From Bacteroidota bacterium (GTDB lineage Bacteria > Bacteroidota > Bacteroidia > Bacteroidales > UBA10428): 64,000 bases of DNA. The translations under genes were made by a program, and so were the position numbers. Location of the stretch: positions 1,054,001-1,118,000 of the forward strand of contig CP065006.1 in assembly GCA_016699695.1 (NCBI GenBank), given 5' to 3'. Below are positions 1 to 8,420 of the stretch, piece after piece. Every line of letters begins with the position of its first letter. The stretch's first letter is position 1. The notes under the pieces were generated by a model. The model did no database searches and had not been told where the DNA came from. It was given only the letters and a program-made list of their open reading frames with translations.

Positions 1-1
1 C

Positions 2-457
2 TCACCGCGCCCATCCTGGCGAGTACCTTTTGGCACAGGCCCTGCTATACAAAAAATTCTTGAAGATAAAGATCAACTTTATTATACCTACCACCCTGAT
101 TCCTTCAGAGACCTGAAACCCCTTTTTCAAAGTTTTGAGAAAATGTACGATGGAGTGAATGAAATGCAGAGCATAGTCAAATCCCTTCCAGAATCGGTTC
201 AAAATTTCCTTCAACATACTGAACTAATTTCAAAAGTGGAAGAGGCCAGAAAAAACAGTGCTTCAATCGAAACTTTCTTAAAGCGTTTGTTTGTCTGGTT
301 CGATGGATTGATGGTAGTAAAGTACCTGAATTATGTCCGTCAGAGTTTTTATCCCCCAGTAGAAATTTGCAAGGCGGCATCAAAACAATTGAACACGAAA
401 GAAAGGGATGTATTCTTACTACTCGACGCCTACCGCAAATTGGACGCTAGGGAATAA
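2..457 (+). CDS. 3' end of an unidentified gene (possible glycosyltransferase C-terminus)
   Basis: The frame is open from the first base of the window to a TAA at 455-457, so this is a 5'-truncated gene of which about 151 codons are visible. The fragment begins with a Pro/Arg-rich stretch followed by VPFGTGPA and then runs as a mostly helical, charged segment rich in Leu, Lys and Glu. It has no signal peptide, cysteine motif or obvious membrane helix. The arginine-rich opening followed by a PFGTG-like turn resembles the region after the catalytic core in some family 2 glycosyltransferases, but that is a weak resemblance and an inference. It converges on the ftsB-like gene with 19 bp between the stops. 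Confidence 0.5.
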   Translation, partial: SPRPSWRVPFGTGPAIQKILEDKDQLYYTYHPDSFRDLKPLFQSFEKMYDGVNEMQSIVKSLPESVQNFLQHTELISKVEEARKNSASIETFLKRLFVWFDGLMVVKYLNYVRQSFYPPVEICKAASKQLNTKERDVFLLLDAYRKLDARE

Positions 458-476
458 TTAGGAAATACTCACGAAT

Positions 477-803
477 TTAGTCGTAAACAATCACAAATAC
501 ATCTTCGTCGTCGCGTTTCATCAGGTATTGTTCGCGCGCAAATTTCTCAAGATTTTGTGTATTGGTTTTTAGCTCTTTCAAACGAGCTGCATCGTGCTGA
601 ATTTTTTCGAGATAATATTCCCTTTCGTTATCCATGCGCATTAACTCACGTTTGATCTGGATGCGTTCCATGAGGTTGTTCTGATCGAAAAAACTCACCC
701 AAAACACAAAGGCTATAATCGCAATCATGTACTTATTCTTAAGCCTGACAGCCCATTTCTTTCCGGGGCCTTCGAGAAAGGATTTTACAAATTGCAGTTT
801 CAT
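477..803 (-). CDS. FtsB/DivIC-family septum formation initiator
   Basis: A 108-residue bitopic protein of the FtsB/DivIC family, which links early and late divisome proteins at the cytoplasmic membrane. A short basic cytoplasmic N-terminus (to about residue 24) precedes one hydrophobic helix near 26-41. Next comes a charged heptad-like coiled coil at about 45-85, then the family's C-terminal signature with an NLEKFAREQYLMKR-type motif at about 84-98. Length and order of parts match the family. It is transcribed divergently from pruA. Which divisome paralogue it corresponds to cannot be decided from the sequence. Confidence 0.88.
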   Translation of the reverse strand: MKLQFVKSFLEGPGKKWAVRLKNKYMIAIIAFVFWVSFFDQNNLMERIQIKRELMRMDNEREYYLEKIQHDAARLKELKTNTQNLEKFAREQYLMKRDDEDVFVIVYD

Positions 804-868
804 GCTGTAAAATTAGTTAAGTGTTTTTCTCTCCTTGCTGGTATACCTTAAAAGTTATTGACATGGAA

Positions 869-917
869 CTTACACGATTCGTGATTTAAATCATGCAAAC
901 CCCTAAAGTCGTGTAAG
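869..917. promoter_or_regulatory. Nested inverted repeats in the ftsB-like/pruA divergent spacer
   Basis: A perfect 9-bp inverted repeat (CTTACACGA at 869-877, TCGTGTAAG at 909-917) encloses a perfect 12-bp palindrome (TGATTTAAATCA, 882-893). It lies 58 bp upstream of the pruA start in a divergent spacer. The arrangement suits an operator for a dimeric regulator. No regulator gene is adjacent, so the role is inferred. Confidence 0.4.
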
Positions 918-974
918 AAATGTCATTTTTTAGCCCTGGGTGTTGATCTATTTTTAACGCAAAACAAATAAACT

Positions 975-2606
975 ATGAGCAACGGACGATATCTGATTCC
1001 GAATCCGGTTAACGAAACTGTTCTGACCTATGCCCCTGGCACCGCCGAGCGTGCTGCATTAAAGGCTGCCCTAAAAGAATGGAGGTCGAAAGAAGTCGAT
1101 ATCCCTATGGTAATTGACGGCAAGGAGATAAGAACCAACAACAAGCATCGTATCTGCCCCCCTCACGATATTCATCATACACTAGGTTATTACCATCAGG
1201 GAGACGAAAGCCATGTGAAAATGGCCATCGATGCAGCTTTGAGAGCTAAAGACAAATGGATGAATATGCCCTGGCAGCACAGAGCTGCTATCTTTTTAAA
1301 AGCAGCAGACTTGCTGGCCGGACCTTACAGGGCAAAAATGAATGCAGCCACCATGTTGGGGCAATCGAAAAATGCTTACCAGGCGGAAATTGATTCGGCA
1401 TGCGAACTCGTAGATTTTTACCGCTTCAACGTAAAGTTTATGGAGCAGATTTATGAAATGCAGCCACGTTCGGTGCCCAACAACTGGAACCGCACCGAAT
1501 GGCGCCCGCTGGAAGGTTTTGTGTTTGCGCTTACACCTTTTAATTTTACAGCCATTGCCGGCAACCTTCAGACTTCTCCGGCTATGATGGGCAATACGGT
1601 GGTTTGGAAACCATCGAAAACACAAATCTATTCAGCAGCTGTTATTATGGAAGTGCTTCAACGGGCAGGACTGCCCGATGGGGTTATAAACCTGGTTTTC
1701 GCGGCAGGGCCTGCCGCTGCCGAAGTAGTGATGAGCCACCCCGATTTTGCCGGTTTCCACTTTACAGGTTCCACCGGAGTTTTTCATAGTATCTGGGAAA
1801 AAATTGGTAAAAACATTCAGATTTATAAATCGTACCCGCGCATTGTGGGCGAAACCGGAGGAAAAGACTTTGTGTTTGCCCACAAGAGTGCCGTGCCGGC
1901 CGAAGTAGCTACCGCACTGGCAAGGGGTGCATTTGAATACCAGGGGCAGAAATGTTCGGCGGCAAGCAGGGCTTATATTCCAAAAGAAATATGGAACGAA
2001 GTAAGAAGCATACTTCAGAAACAATTGAGCTCGATGAAAATGGGTGGTCCGGAAGATTTTGGCAATTTTATCAATGCTGTTATCGACGAAAGTGCCTTTA
2101 AAAAACTAAGTGCTTCGATTGATAAAGCCCGTTCGGCTTCTGATGCCGAAGTGATTATGGGTGGTAAATACGATATGACTGTGGGTTATTTTATTGAACC
2201 CACAGTGATACTCACGACGAATCCGAAGTTCTTTAGCATGGAAGAAGAGCTCTTTGGACCGATACTGACCATTTATGTATACGATGGCGACAAATTCGAA
2301 GAAACCCTCGAATTGTGCGATAAAACTTCTATCTACGCCTTAACCGGAGCAATATTTGCCAAAGACCGCGAGGCCATCATCACCGCACAGGATAAACTGC
2401 GCTTTGCAGCAGGTAACTTTTACATTAACGATAAACCTACTGGCGCCGTGGTAAGCCAACAACCGTTTGGAGGTGCAAGAGGTTCTGGCACCAACGATAA
2501 AGCAGGTTCGCTCGTAAACCTGATGCGCTGGGTATCGCCACGGTCAATAAAGGAAACCTTTGTTTCTCCGGTTGATTACCGCTATCCATTCCTTGATAAT
2601 GAATGA
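975..2606 (+). CDS. pruA: L-glutamate gamma-semialdehyde (1-pyrroline-5-carboxylate) dehydrogenase
   Basis: Oxidises L-glutamate 5-semialdehyde, in equilibrium with pyrroline-5-carboxylate, to glutamate with NAD+. This is the second step of proline catabolism, in the cytoplasm. The 543-residue length fits the single-domain P5CDH group. The aldehyde dehydrogenase core is intact: GETGG with the catalytic Glu at 293, and GQKCSAASR with the nucleophilic Cys at 327. A TPFNFTAIAGN segment near 186-196 and WKPSKTQ near 211-217 are typical of the NAD-binding half. No PutA-type proline dehydrogenase domain is fused and no proline dehydrogenase gene is adjacent. The gene stands alone and is followed by a strong terminator, so it is probably monocistronic. 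A nested inverted repeat upstream may be an operator. Confidence 0.95.
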   Translation: MSNGRYLIPNPVNETVLTYAPGTAERAALKAALKEWRSKEVDIPMVIDGKEIRTNNKHRICPPHDIHHTLGYYHQGDESHVKMAIDAALRAKDKWMNMPWQHRAAIFLKAADLLAGPYRAKMNAATMLGQSKNAYQAEIDSACELVDFYRFNVKFMEQIYEMQPRSVPNNWNRTEWRPLEGFVFALTPFNFTAIAGNLQTSPAMMGNTVVWKPSKTQIYSAAVIMEVLQRAGLPDGVINLVFAAGPAAAEVVMSHPDFAGFHFTGSTGVFHSIWEKIGKNIQIYKSYPRIVGETGGKDFVFAHKSAVPAEVATALARGAFEYQGQKCSAASRAYIPKEIWNEVRSILQKQLSSMKMGGPEDFGNFINAVIDESAFKKLSASIDKARSASDAEVIMGGKYDMTVGYFIEPTVILTTNPKFFSMEEELFGPILTIYVYDGDKFEETLELCDKTSIYALTGAIFAKDREAIITAQDKLRFAAGNFYINDKPTGAVVSQQPFGGARGSGTNDKAGSLVNLMRWVSPRSIKETFVSPVDYRYPFLDNE

Positions 2607-2627
2607 ATAATTGATTGACGAAAAAAA

Positions 2628-2655
2628 GAGCAGGCCTGAAAACCTGCTCTTTTTG
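2628..2655 (+). terminator. Intrinsic terminator of pruA
   Basis: A 7-bp perfect GC-rich stem (GAGCAGG at 2628-2634, CCTGCTC at 2643-2649) with an 8-nt loop is followed at once by a T run. A run of seven A lies before the stem. It begins 21 bp after the pruA stop. Confidence 0.9.
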
Positions 2656-2774
2656 TTTATGGGCATAAGGTGTCACAATGTTAGCGGACATTAAAAAATC
2701 GGCAAAGCGTCGATAAACTGTTCATATGAAAAATTTCGTATCTTTACCTAGATTACTTTGAATATCAATATTAT

Positions 2775-3173
2775 ATGGATGATCTATTTGACAAAGAACG
2801 AATAATTAATCATTGGATTGAGAGTTCTGATAAGGACTTTAAAACAATGATGGATTTATACAATACTCAAAACAACAGCTGGGCTCTCTTTATGGGGCAT
2901 CTTGTGATTGAAAAACTCCTTAAAGCTTTATTTGTCAAATGCAATGAAGAGTTTCCTCCTTTGATTCATGACTTAAGGAGGTTGTATGAAAAGTCAAATA
3001 ATAATTTGGATAATAACCAACAAATTTTGCTTGATAGCATTTCAAGATTTAATATAAATGCCAGGTATGATGATTATAAACAAAGTTTTCATAGACTGTG
3101 TACAGATAGCTTCACATCTGAATGGATTGATAAAATAAAAGACTGTAGATTATGGATAAAAACGATGCTTTAA
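2775..3173 (+). CDS. HEPN domain protein (partner of MNT nucleotidyltransferase)
   Basis: A 132-residue all-helical protein resembling the small HEPN family (COG2250 type) that is encoded next to minimal nucleotidyltransferases. A helix carrying GHLVIEKLLKALFV lies at about 41-54. It is followed by the family-typical IHDLRRLY near 64-71 and a NARYDDY segment near 94-100, where the family usually shows RYPD. The RX4HXY catalytic motif of HepT-type ribonuclease toxins is not visible, so toxin activity is uncertain. Its end overlaps the start of the MNT gene by 22 bp, which implies translational coupling. The pair is visibly more AT-rich than its neighbours and sits between two unrelated genes, which suggests acquisition. 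Family assignment is fairly sure; function is inferred. Confidence 0.82.
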   Translation: MDDLFDKERIINHWIESSDKDFKTMMDLYNTQNNSWALFMGHLVIEKLLKALFVKCNEEFPPLIHDLRRLYEKSNNNLDNNQQILLDSISRFNINARYDDYKQSFHRLCTDSFTSEWIDKIKDCRLWIKTML

Positions 3174-3466
3174 GGATAAGTAGAGAATATTTAAATAGAC
3201 TTAAAAATTCAAATATTGGATTTTCTGATGCTTATTTGTTTGGTTCGTTTGCCAATGGCAATCAACATGAAAATAGTGATATTGATATTGCTATTGTGCT
3301 TAAAGAAAACGTGATTCACACATTTGATACGGATGTGCAATTGATGTTAAATAGAAAGGGAGAAGAGACCATAATTGAACCACATGCTTTTTCTAAGGAT
3401 GAATTCAATTATAACCAGCCTATTGTTAATCAAATAATTAAATACGGAATAAAAATAGAAATATAA
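3152..3466 (+). CDS. MNT-type minimal nucleotidyltransferase
   Basis: A 104-residue nucleotidyltransferase of the polymerase-beta fold. The active-site signature is complete: FGSFANG with Gly31-Ser32, then SDIDIAI with Asp43 and Asp45, which bind the metal ions. A third acidic residue is expected in the strand after the TIIEPHAF segment near 74-81. In HEPN/MNT pairs the MNT protein neutralises its partner, in MntA-HepT by adenylylation of the toxin; whether that applies here is inference. It starts inside the HEPN gene. No promoter of its own is apparent. The downstream 70 bp to the convergent gene hold no clear terminator. Confidence 0.85.
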   Translation: MDKNDALRISREYLNRLKNSNIGFSDAYLFGSFANGNQHENSDIDIAIVLKENVIHTFDTDVQLMLNRKGEETIIEPHAFSKDEFNYNQPIVNQIIKYGIKIEI

Positions 3467-3536
3467 CCCTCATCAACAAGGTATTTTAGCTGCTGGTTTC
3501 CTGCGATTATGCAATGTATTGGTACCTCAAAATAAT

Positions 3537-4883
3537 TTATTCAAACCCCTCCTGCTTTTTCTTCTGCTCAAGTATTTGTTTTATAAGGTTGTTGTCTTCG
3601 TTTTTATCATACTCCTTTATTTCCATTCCTGTCGATAAGAGACCATAGCCTACTAACCTGTCATTCCTTTCCCCGGGTTGGCGGTAATACAGAAAAGCCT
3701 GATAGCTGTTGCCCGTTTCGTAGTGGTTACCCTCGGTCAAATCGGAATACACCAGTTGATTGTTGTATTCTTTGGTAACATATCGGTAGTTGTAAATTCC
3801 CTGTTTAAGCAAAAGGTTTAGTTCATAAATACCTCTTTCGCTGTTGTAGGTCATGTTGTTTCGATCGTATTGCCACAAACTAAAACTGCCATCGACATAT
3901 ACTTCTGCAGGAAAGGGATAGCCTGTTTCGAGTGTAAAATGCACCCAGGCATAGTCGGCATCGAGCATTTCGTCGTCGTGCGATTCCTGATTCCAGATAT
4001 AAAAATTACCATCGAAATCGACTTTTGCAAAATACCCCTCTTGCCCTCGCAAACCATCGGTCTTTAAATACACGTTGTAAAAGGGCGGCTTGTATTCGAT
4101 ACCTGCCATGCTGGCCGAAGGAGTGCGCAGCGATTTGGTGTCGAAGTATCTAAACTCATTTAAGCCTTCGAATTTTAGTTCCTGGCGGGAGGTGTAGAGA
4201 AAACCCTGTTGATCGTCGATATGGTAATTCTCAAGGTACCGGAGGTTGTACCAGTTCGCATTCTGCATCACAGCCAATTTCATGTTACCGGCAAGCTGAT
4301 TGAAGGAAAGCGATTGAGGGTTCACCTTCACTTCTATTGCCTGAATGCCGGAATAGGGTTCTGCCAAAAGTTTATCGAGATTCACAGTAAGACCGGCCCC
4401 CGACTCATATACCACAAACCGGCGTTGAAGAAGAACTTCATCCTTGCTGTTGAACACAGTAATTAAATAATTTCCACTTAGTCTGAAATGCACCTCCTCA
4501 TTGGGCAATTGAAGCCTGTATTGCAGATAATCTAAAGTGGTATTGAATGAAGCGGAGTATACATCCATTGTGTTTTCTTCGAAACCAGCTATGAACTCCG
4601 AATAATCGAGGGCAGATAAACTCCAGTCGGCAAGGCAAAGATCGATTTCATACCGCAAAGCTTCGCTTTCAGTGGTCAGCAGATCGAACTGCAGCAACAA
4701 AGCTTGCGCATCGTACAAATTGATCGCTGGAAAAGACAAAGGACTGCCAATTGGATGAAAGACCACATTGCCTATAGAGGAATGATGCACCTCAGGTATT
4801 CCGGAAACATGGCTTAGAGTCTGGGCCTTTAATGAGGAACCAGGAAAAACCAGTAGCAATATCAAAAAAACAAATATTCTCAT
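3537..4883 (-). CDS. Type IX secretion system plug protein (DUF5103 family)
   Basis: A 448-residue exported protein of the DUF5103 family, now known as the plug that occludes the periplasmic-side opening of the SprA translocon in the type IX secretion system. Residues 1-20 form a signal peptide ending in KAQT. The rest is beta-rich, with the family's repeated aromatic patterns such as NSEREGIYELNLLLKQG-like and YRYVTKEYNNQLVYSDLTEG-like segments near the middle and the C-terminal half. A conserved-looking GNHYETGNSYQAFLYYR stretch lies near 381-397. It is a single gene, convergent with the MNT gene and divergent from the nqr operon. The only other candidate T9SS link in the window is the PD40 cluster. 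Confidence 0.82.
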   Translation of the reverse strand: MRIFVFLILLLVFPGSSLKAQTLSHVSGIPEVHHSSIGNVVFHPIGSPLSFPAINLYDAQALLLQFDLLTTESEALRYEIDLCLADWSLSALDYSEFIAGFEENTMDVYSASFNTTLDYLQYRLQLPNEEVHFRLSGNYLITVFNSKDEVLLQRRFVVYESGAGLTVNLDKLLAEPYSGIQAIEVKVNPQSLSFNQLAGNMKLAVMQNANWYNLRYLENYHIDDQQGFLYTSRQELKFEGLNEFRYFDTKSLRTPSASMAGIEYKPPFYNVYLKTDGLRGQEGYFAKVDFDGNFYIWNQESHDDEMLDADYAWVHFTLETGYPFPAEVYVDGSFSLWQYDRNNMTYNSERGIYELNLLLKQGIYNYRYVTKEYNNQLVYSDLTEGNHYETGNSYQAFLYYRQPGERNDRLVGYGLLSTGMEIKEYDKNEDNNLIKQILEQKKKQEGFE

Positions 4884-5056
4884 AGGGTATTTTACCTTCT
4901 AAAACGCTGATCTATTCTAAAAATTAGTGCAAATTAAAAAAAATAAAGCCCTTTGCTAAACATCTGTTGGTTTTAAGGGTTTATGAGGAATAAAAAGTAA
5001 TTCCTGAATCTCGCTTTTAGCATCAAATTGCAAACCTGAACTAATGATTCGGAAAG

Positions 5057-5087
5057 TTGGTATACTGTGAATTTTACTTATTTTTGC
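5057..5087 (+). promoter_or_regulatory. Bacteroidota-type promoter of the nqr operon
   Basis: A -7 element TATTTTTGC (5079-5087) matches the Bacteroidota consensus TAnnTTTGC. A -33 TTG lies at 5057-5059 with a 19-nt spacer, the expected distance. The element is 22 bp before the nqrA start, giving a short leader. Confidence 0.65.
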
Positions 5088-5109
5088 ACCTCTAAAAGCT
5101 TTATCAAGC

Positions 5110-6462
5110 ATGTCAAAAGTAATAAAGATTAAAAAGGGGCTTCGAATCAATCTTGCCGGTAAAGCTGGCAAGACAATGGCCAATATTCCGACGGCTGCGT
5201 TGTATGCCCTTAAACCCTCTGATTTTATTGGGGTGGTTCCAAAACTACTCGTAAAAGAAGGTGATGAAGTAAAAGCTGGCAGCCCGCTTTTTTGCGACAA
5301 AGTCAAACCCGAAATTCTTTTTACTTCTCCGGTTAGCGGAACAGTAAAAGAAATTTTAAGGGGCGACCGCAGGAAAATTCTTTCCATTACGGTTGAACCA
5401 GACGGAAAAGGGCAATACAAAAGTTTTACCCGTGGAGCAGCAAACAGTTTGAACAGAGAAACAATAGTTGAAAACTTACTGAAAAGTGGGTTATGGCCAT
5501 CGCTGAAAATGAGGCCATACGGAATTATAGCTCGCCCTCAGGATAAACCAAAATCCATTTTTATTTCCGGAATGGACAGTGCCCCGCTTGGTGTCGATTA
5601 CAACTTCATCATGAAGGGCCTCGAAAGAGAATTTCAGGCAGGTATTGATATTCTTTCGAAACTCACCGATGGCAAAATTCACCTGGGAGTAGATGCCAAA
5701 GCCGAAACCTGCGCAGCATTTACCGGCGCACAAAATCTCGTACTTACATCTTACCAGGGCCCTCACCCTGCAGGCAATGTAGGCACCCATATCCATAAAC
5801 TCGACCCTATAAACAAAGGCGAAGTGGTATGGACCCTCGACCCACAGCAGGTTGTAGCCATTGGCCACCTATTTACAGAAGGTCGCTACGATGCCACAAG
5901 AATAATAGCATTAACCGGTTCGGAAGTGAAAAACACCGGTTATTTTAAAATGGTTTCGGGAGCACATCTTTCTACAATTCTTGCGAACAATGTAAAAGGA
6001 AGTAACGTGCGAATAATTGGTGGCAATGTGCTGACAGGAAGCCTCCTCGATTCGGATGATTTCCTTGGTTACTATGAACCACAGATTACCGTAATTCCGG
6101 AAGGTAACCATTACGAATTCATGGGATGGATTGCTCCAGGTTTCAACAAATTCAGCTTCTCGCACACATTCTTCTCGTGGCTCACACCCAATAAGGAATA
6201 CATCGTCGATACCAACATAAAAGGTGGCCACCGTGCACTAATGATTACAGGTAACTTCGAAAAAGTATTCCCCTTCAACATATTACCAATGCAATTGCTT
6301 AAAGCCATCATCATCGAAGACATCGATTTGATGGAGCAATTGGGAATTTACGAAGTAACAGAAGAAGATTTTGCATTGTGCGAGTTTATCGATACTTCTA
6401 AAACCGAAATCCAGTCCATTGTAAGAAAAGGATTGGATTTGATGGTGAAGGAAATGAGTTAG
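5110..6462 (+). CDS. nqrA: Na+-translocating NADH:quinone reductase subunit A
   Basis: Peripheral cytoplasmic subunit of the sodium pump that oxidises NADH, reduces quinone and exports Na+. NqrA is associated with quinone binding. The 450-residue length is normal. The N-terminus (residues 1-15, IKIKKGLRINLAGKAG) and the GPHPAGNVGTHIHKLDP region near 218-234 are hallmark NqrA segments. The protein has no membrane helix. It is the first gene of a six-gene operon (nqrABCDEF) read in one direction. A good promoter lies just upstream. Spacing to nqrB is 33 bp. Identity is secure from the sequence and the gene order. Confidence 0.97.
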   Translation: MSKVIKIKKGLRINLAGKAGKTMANIPTAALYALKPSDFIGVVPKLLVKEGDEVKAGSPLFCDKVKPEILFTSPVSGTVKEILRGDRRKILSITVEPDGKGQYKSFTRGAANSLNRETIVENLLKSGLWPSLKMRPYGIIARPQDKPKSIFISGMDSAPLGVDYNFIMKGLEREFQAGIDILSKLTDGKIHLGVDAKAETCAAFTGAQNLVLTSYQGPHPAGNVGTHIHKLDPINKGEVVWTLDPQQVVAIGHLFTEGRYDATRIIALTGSEVKNTGYFKMVSGAHLSTILANNVKGSNVRIIGGNVLTGSLLDSDDFLGYYEPQITVIPEGNHYEFMGWIAPGFNKFSFSHTFFSWLTPNKEYIVDTNIKGGHRALMITGNFEKVFPFNILPMQLLKAIIIEDIDLMEQLGIYEVTEEDFALCEFIDTSKTEIQSIVRKGLDLMVKEMS

Positions 6463-6495
6463 TAAAGAACCGATATTTTTAAAACAGAGATTTGA

Positions 6496-7686
6496 ATGAA
6501 AGGTCTTAGAAATTATCTCAACAAAATAAAACCGAATTTTGAAAAGGGAGGCAAGTTGGAAAAATTCCATTCACTTTTCGATTCGGTCGAAACCCTGCTT
6601 TTTGTGCCCAACAAGGTTACCTATAGCGGGTCTCACATACGCGATGCCATCGATATGAAGCGTACCATGATTATGGTAGTGTTGGCCATGGTTCCTGCAC
6701 TTCTTTTTGGTATGTGGAATGTAGGTTACCACCATTTTTTATCAATAGGTACCTATGCCGATAAAAGCTTTGGCGAAGTATTCTTCTTTGGATTCCTGAA
6801 AGTGCTTCCCATTATACTGGTATCTTATGGCACGGGATTAACCATCGAAATTATCTTTGCCCAAATAAAACATCACGATGTTCCAGAAGGTTTCTTTGTA
6901 ACAGGAATGCTGATTCCACTTATACTTCCTGTAAATATTCCCCTTTGGATGGTAGCTCTTGCTACTGCATTTGCGGTTATCATTGGAGTTGAAGCTTTTG
7001 GTGGCACTGGAATGAACATCTTTAACCCTGCACTTTTAGCCCGTGCATTTCTTTTCTTTGCCTATCCCTCCGAAATGTCTGGAGATAAGGTGTGGGTAGC
7101 TGGCTTGCCGGAAGGTACCGGTGTAGTGGATGGATTCTCCGGAGCAACACCCCTGGCTCATCTGGCACAAAACGAGGCCTCGAAACTTGCCGACTTTTCT
7201 GATATGTTTTTTGGTTTTATACCTGGTTCTATTGGCGAAACATCGGTGCTGGCCATTTTAATCGGTGCGTTTATTCTTGTTTTTACAGGCATTGGAAGTT
7301 GGAAGATTATGCTTTCCGGGGTGCTGGGAGCATTAGCCATGGGACTTACCTTTCAGTTGGTTGGTATCATGAACCCATCGATAGAAAATGCTTACATGCA
7401 TATTCCGGCCTATTATCACTTGGTAATGGGAGGTTTCGCATTTGGAATAGTATTTATGGCAACCGACCCTGTTTCTGCCTCACAAACCGAAAAAGGAAAG
7501 TGGATTTATGGATTCCTGATAGGCATCATAGCCGTGCTGATTAGAGTTGTTAATCCAGCCTATCCTGAAGGTGTTATGTTGGCAATTCTTCTTGGCAATG
7601 CCTGGGCTTCCCTCATCGACCATTATGTAATCGAAGCCAACATTAAAAAACGCCTGAAACGCGTGAAAGTAAAATCAACTATCTAA
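6496..7686 (+). CDS. nqrB: Na+-translocating NADH:quinone reductase subunit B
   Basis: Main membrane subunit of Na+-NQR. It carries covalently bound FMN and lies on the sodium path. The 396 residues contain about ten hydrophobic helices after a soluble amphipathic N-terminus of about 55 residues. The flavinylation site is visible as DGFSGATPLAHL with acceptor Thr218, equivalent to Thr236 of the Vibrio subunit. The GGTGMNIFNPALLARAF segment near 170-186 is also characteristic. ApbE, encoded just downstream of the operon, should attach the FMN. The stop codon is 12 bp before the preferred nqrC ATG. Confidence 0.97.
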   Translation: MKGLRNYLNKIKPNFEKGGKLEKFHSLFDSVETLLFVPNKVTYSGSHIRDAIDMKRTMIMVVLAMVPALLFGMWNVGYHHFLSIGTYADKSFGEVFFFGFLKVLPIILVSYGTGLTIEIIFAQIKHHDVPEGFFVTGMLIPLILPVNIPLWMVALATAFAVIIGVEAFGGTGMNIFNPALLARAFLFFAYPSEMSGDKVWVAGLPEGTGVVDGFSGATPLAHLAQNEASKLADFSDMFFGFIPGSIGETSVLAILIGAFILVFTGIGSWKIMLSGVLGALAMGLTFQLVGIMNPSIENAYMHIPAYYHLVMGGFAFGIVFMATDPVSASQTEKGKWIYGFLIGIIAVLIRVVNPAYPEGVMLAILLGNAWASLIDHYVIEANIKKRLKRVKVKSTI

Positions 7687-7698
7687 TTGCAAAAAAAG

Positions 7699-8403
7699 AT
7701 GAAAGAGTTCAGCAATACGTATATATTCACCTTTTCCTCCATCATGGTAATCGTTGTGGCACTGCTGCTTGCATTGGCTGCATTGCAACTTAAACCTTTG
7801 CAGGATAAAAATATCGAAATTGAGAAAAAACAAAATATTCTCGCTTCGATTAATGTTCCGGCTACTGCAGAAAATGCAGAAGAACTCTATGATAAATACA
7901 TTACAGAAAGTTACGTAGTGAACACAACAGGATTGCGGGTTGATGGCATTGATGCCTTCGGAGTAGATATGAAAGCAGAACTTTCAAAACCTTCTATTGA
8001 GAGAGCACTCCCGGTTTATGTAAGCACACTTAGCAATGGTGAAAATGCTTTTGTTCTTCCCCTAAGAGGTAAAGGGCTTTGGGGTCCGATTTGGGGCTAT
8101 ATTTCGCTGAATAAAGACTTAAACACCATTTATGGAGTCAGTTTCGACCATCAGGGAGAAACCCCTGGTTTGGGTGCAGAAATTAAAGAAAGCTGGTATC
8201 AGCAGAAATTTATCGGAAAAAAAATATTTCAAGATTCGACCACTTTTGTGTCGATAAAAGTGCTTAAAGGAATTGTCGATCCTGCAAATCCTCATGCTGT
8301 AGATGGCATTTCGGGTGGAACCATCACCAGTAAAGGCCTTGAGGCAATGATTGATTCCTGTCTTGTGCTTTACAAAGAGTATTATTTTATAAACAGAAAA
8401 TAA
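7699..8403 (+). CDS. nqrC: Na+-translocating NADH:quinone reductase subunit C
   Basis: Subunit with one N-terminal membrane helix (about residues 8-28) and a periplasmic FMN-binding domain. The covalent FMN site is DGISGGTITSKG near the C-terminus with acceptor Thr208 counted from the chosen start. I chose the ATG at 7699, which gives MKEFSNTYIF. The frame can be extended by four codons to a TTG that directly abuts the nqrB stop, but that start is less likely. The 234-residue length is slightly below that of the Vibrio protein. It lies between nqrB and nqrD in the usual order. Confidence 0.96.
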   Translation: MKEFSNTYIFTFSSIMVIVVALLLALAALQLKPLQDKNIEIEKKQNILASINVPATAENAEELYDKYITESYVVNTTGLRVDGIDAFGVDMKAELSKPSIERALPVYVSTLSNGENAFVLPLRGKGLWGPIWGYISLNKDLNTIYGVSFDHQGETPGLGAEIKESWYQQKFIGKKIFQDSTTFVSIKVLKGIVDPANPHAVDGISGGTITSKGLEAMIDSCLVLYKEYYFINRK

Positions 8404-8420
8404 CCATCATATAAGCTGAT

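Noticed and set aside
4956..5420. Open minus-strand frame of 154 codons across the nqrA start and its upstream spacer
   Set aside because: Most of it is antisense to nqrA. Only about 45 codons fall in the spacer, which is not significant, and the same DNA holds the nqr promoter.
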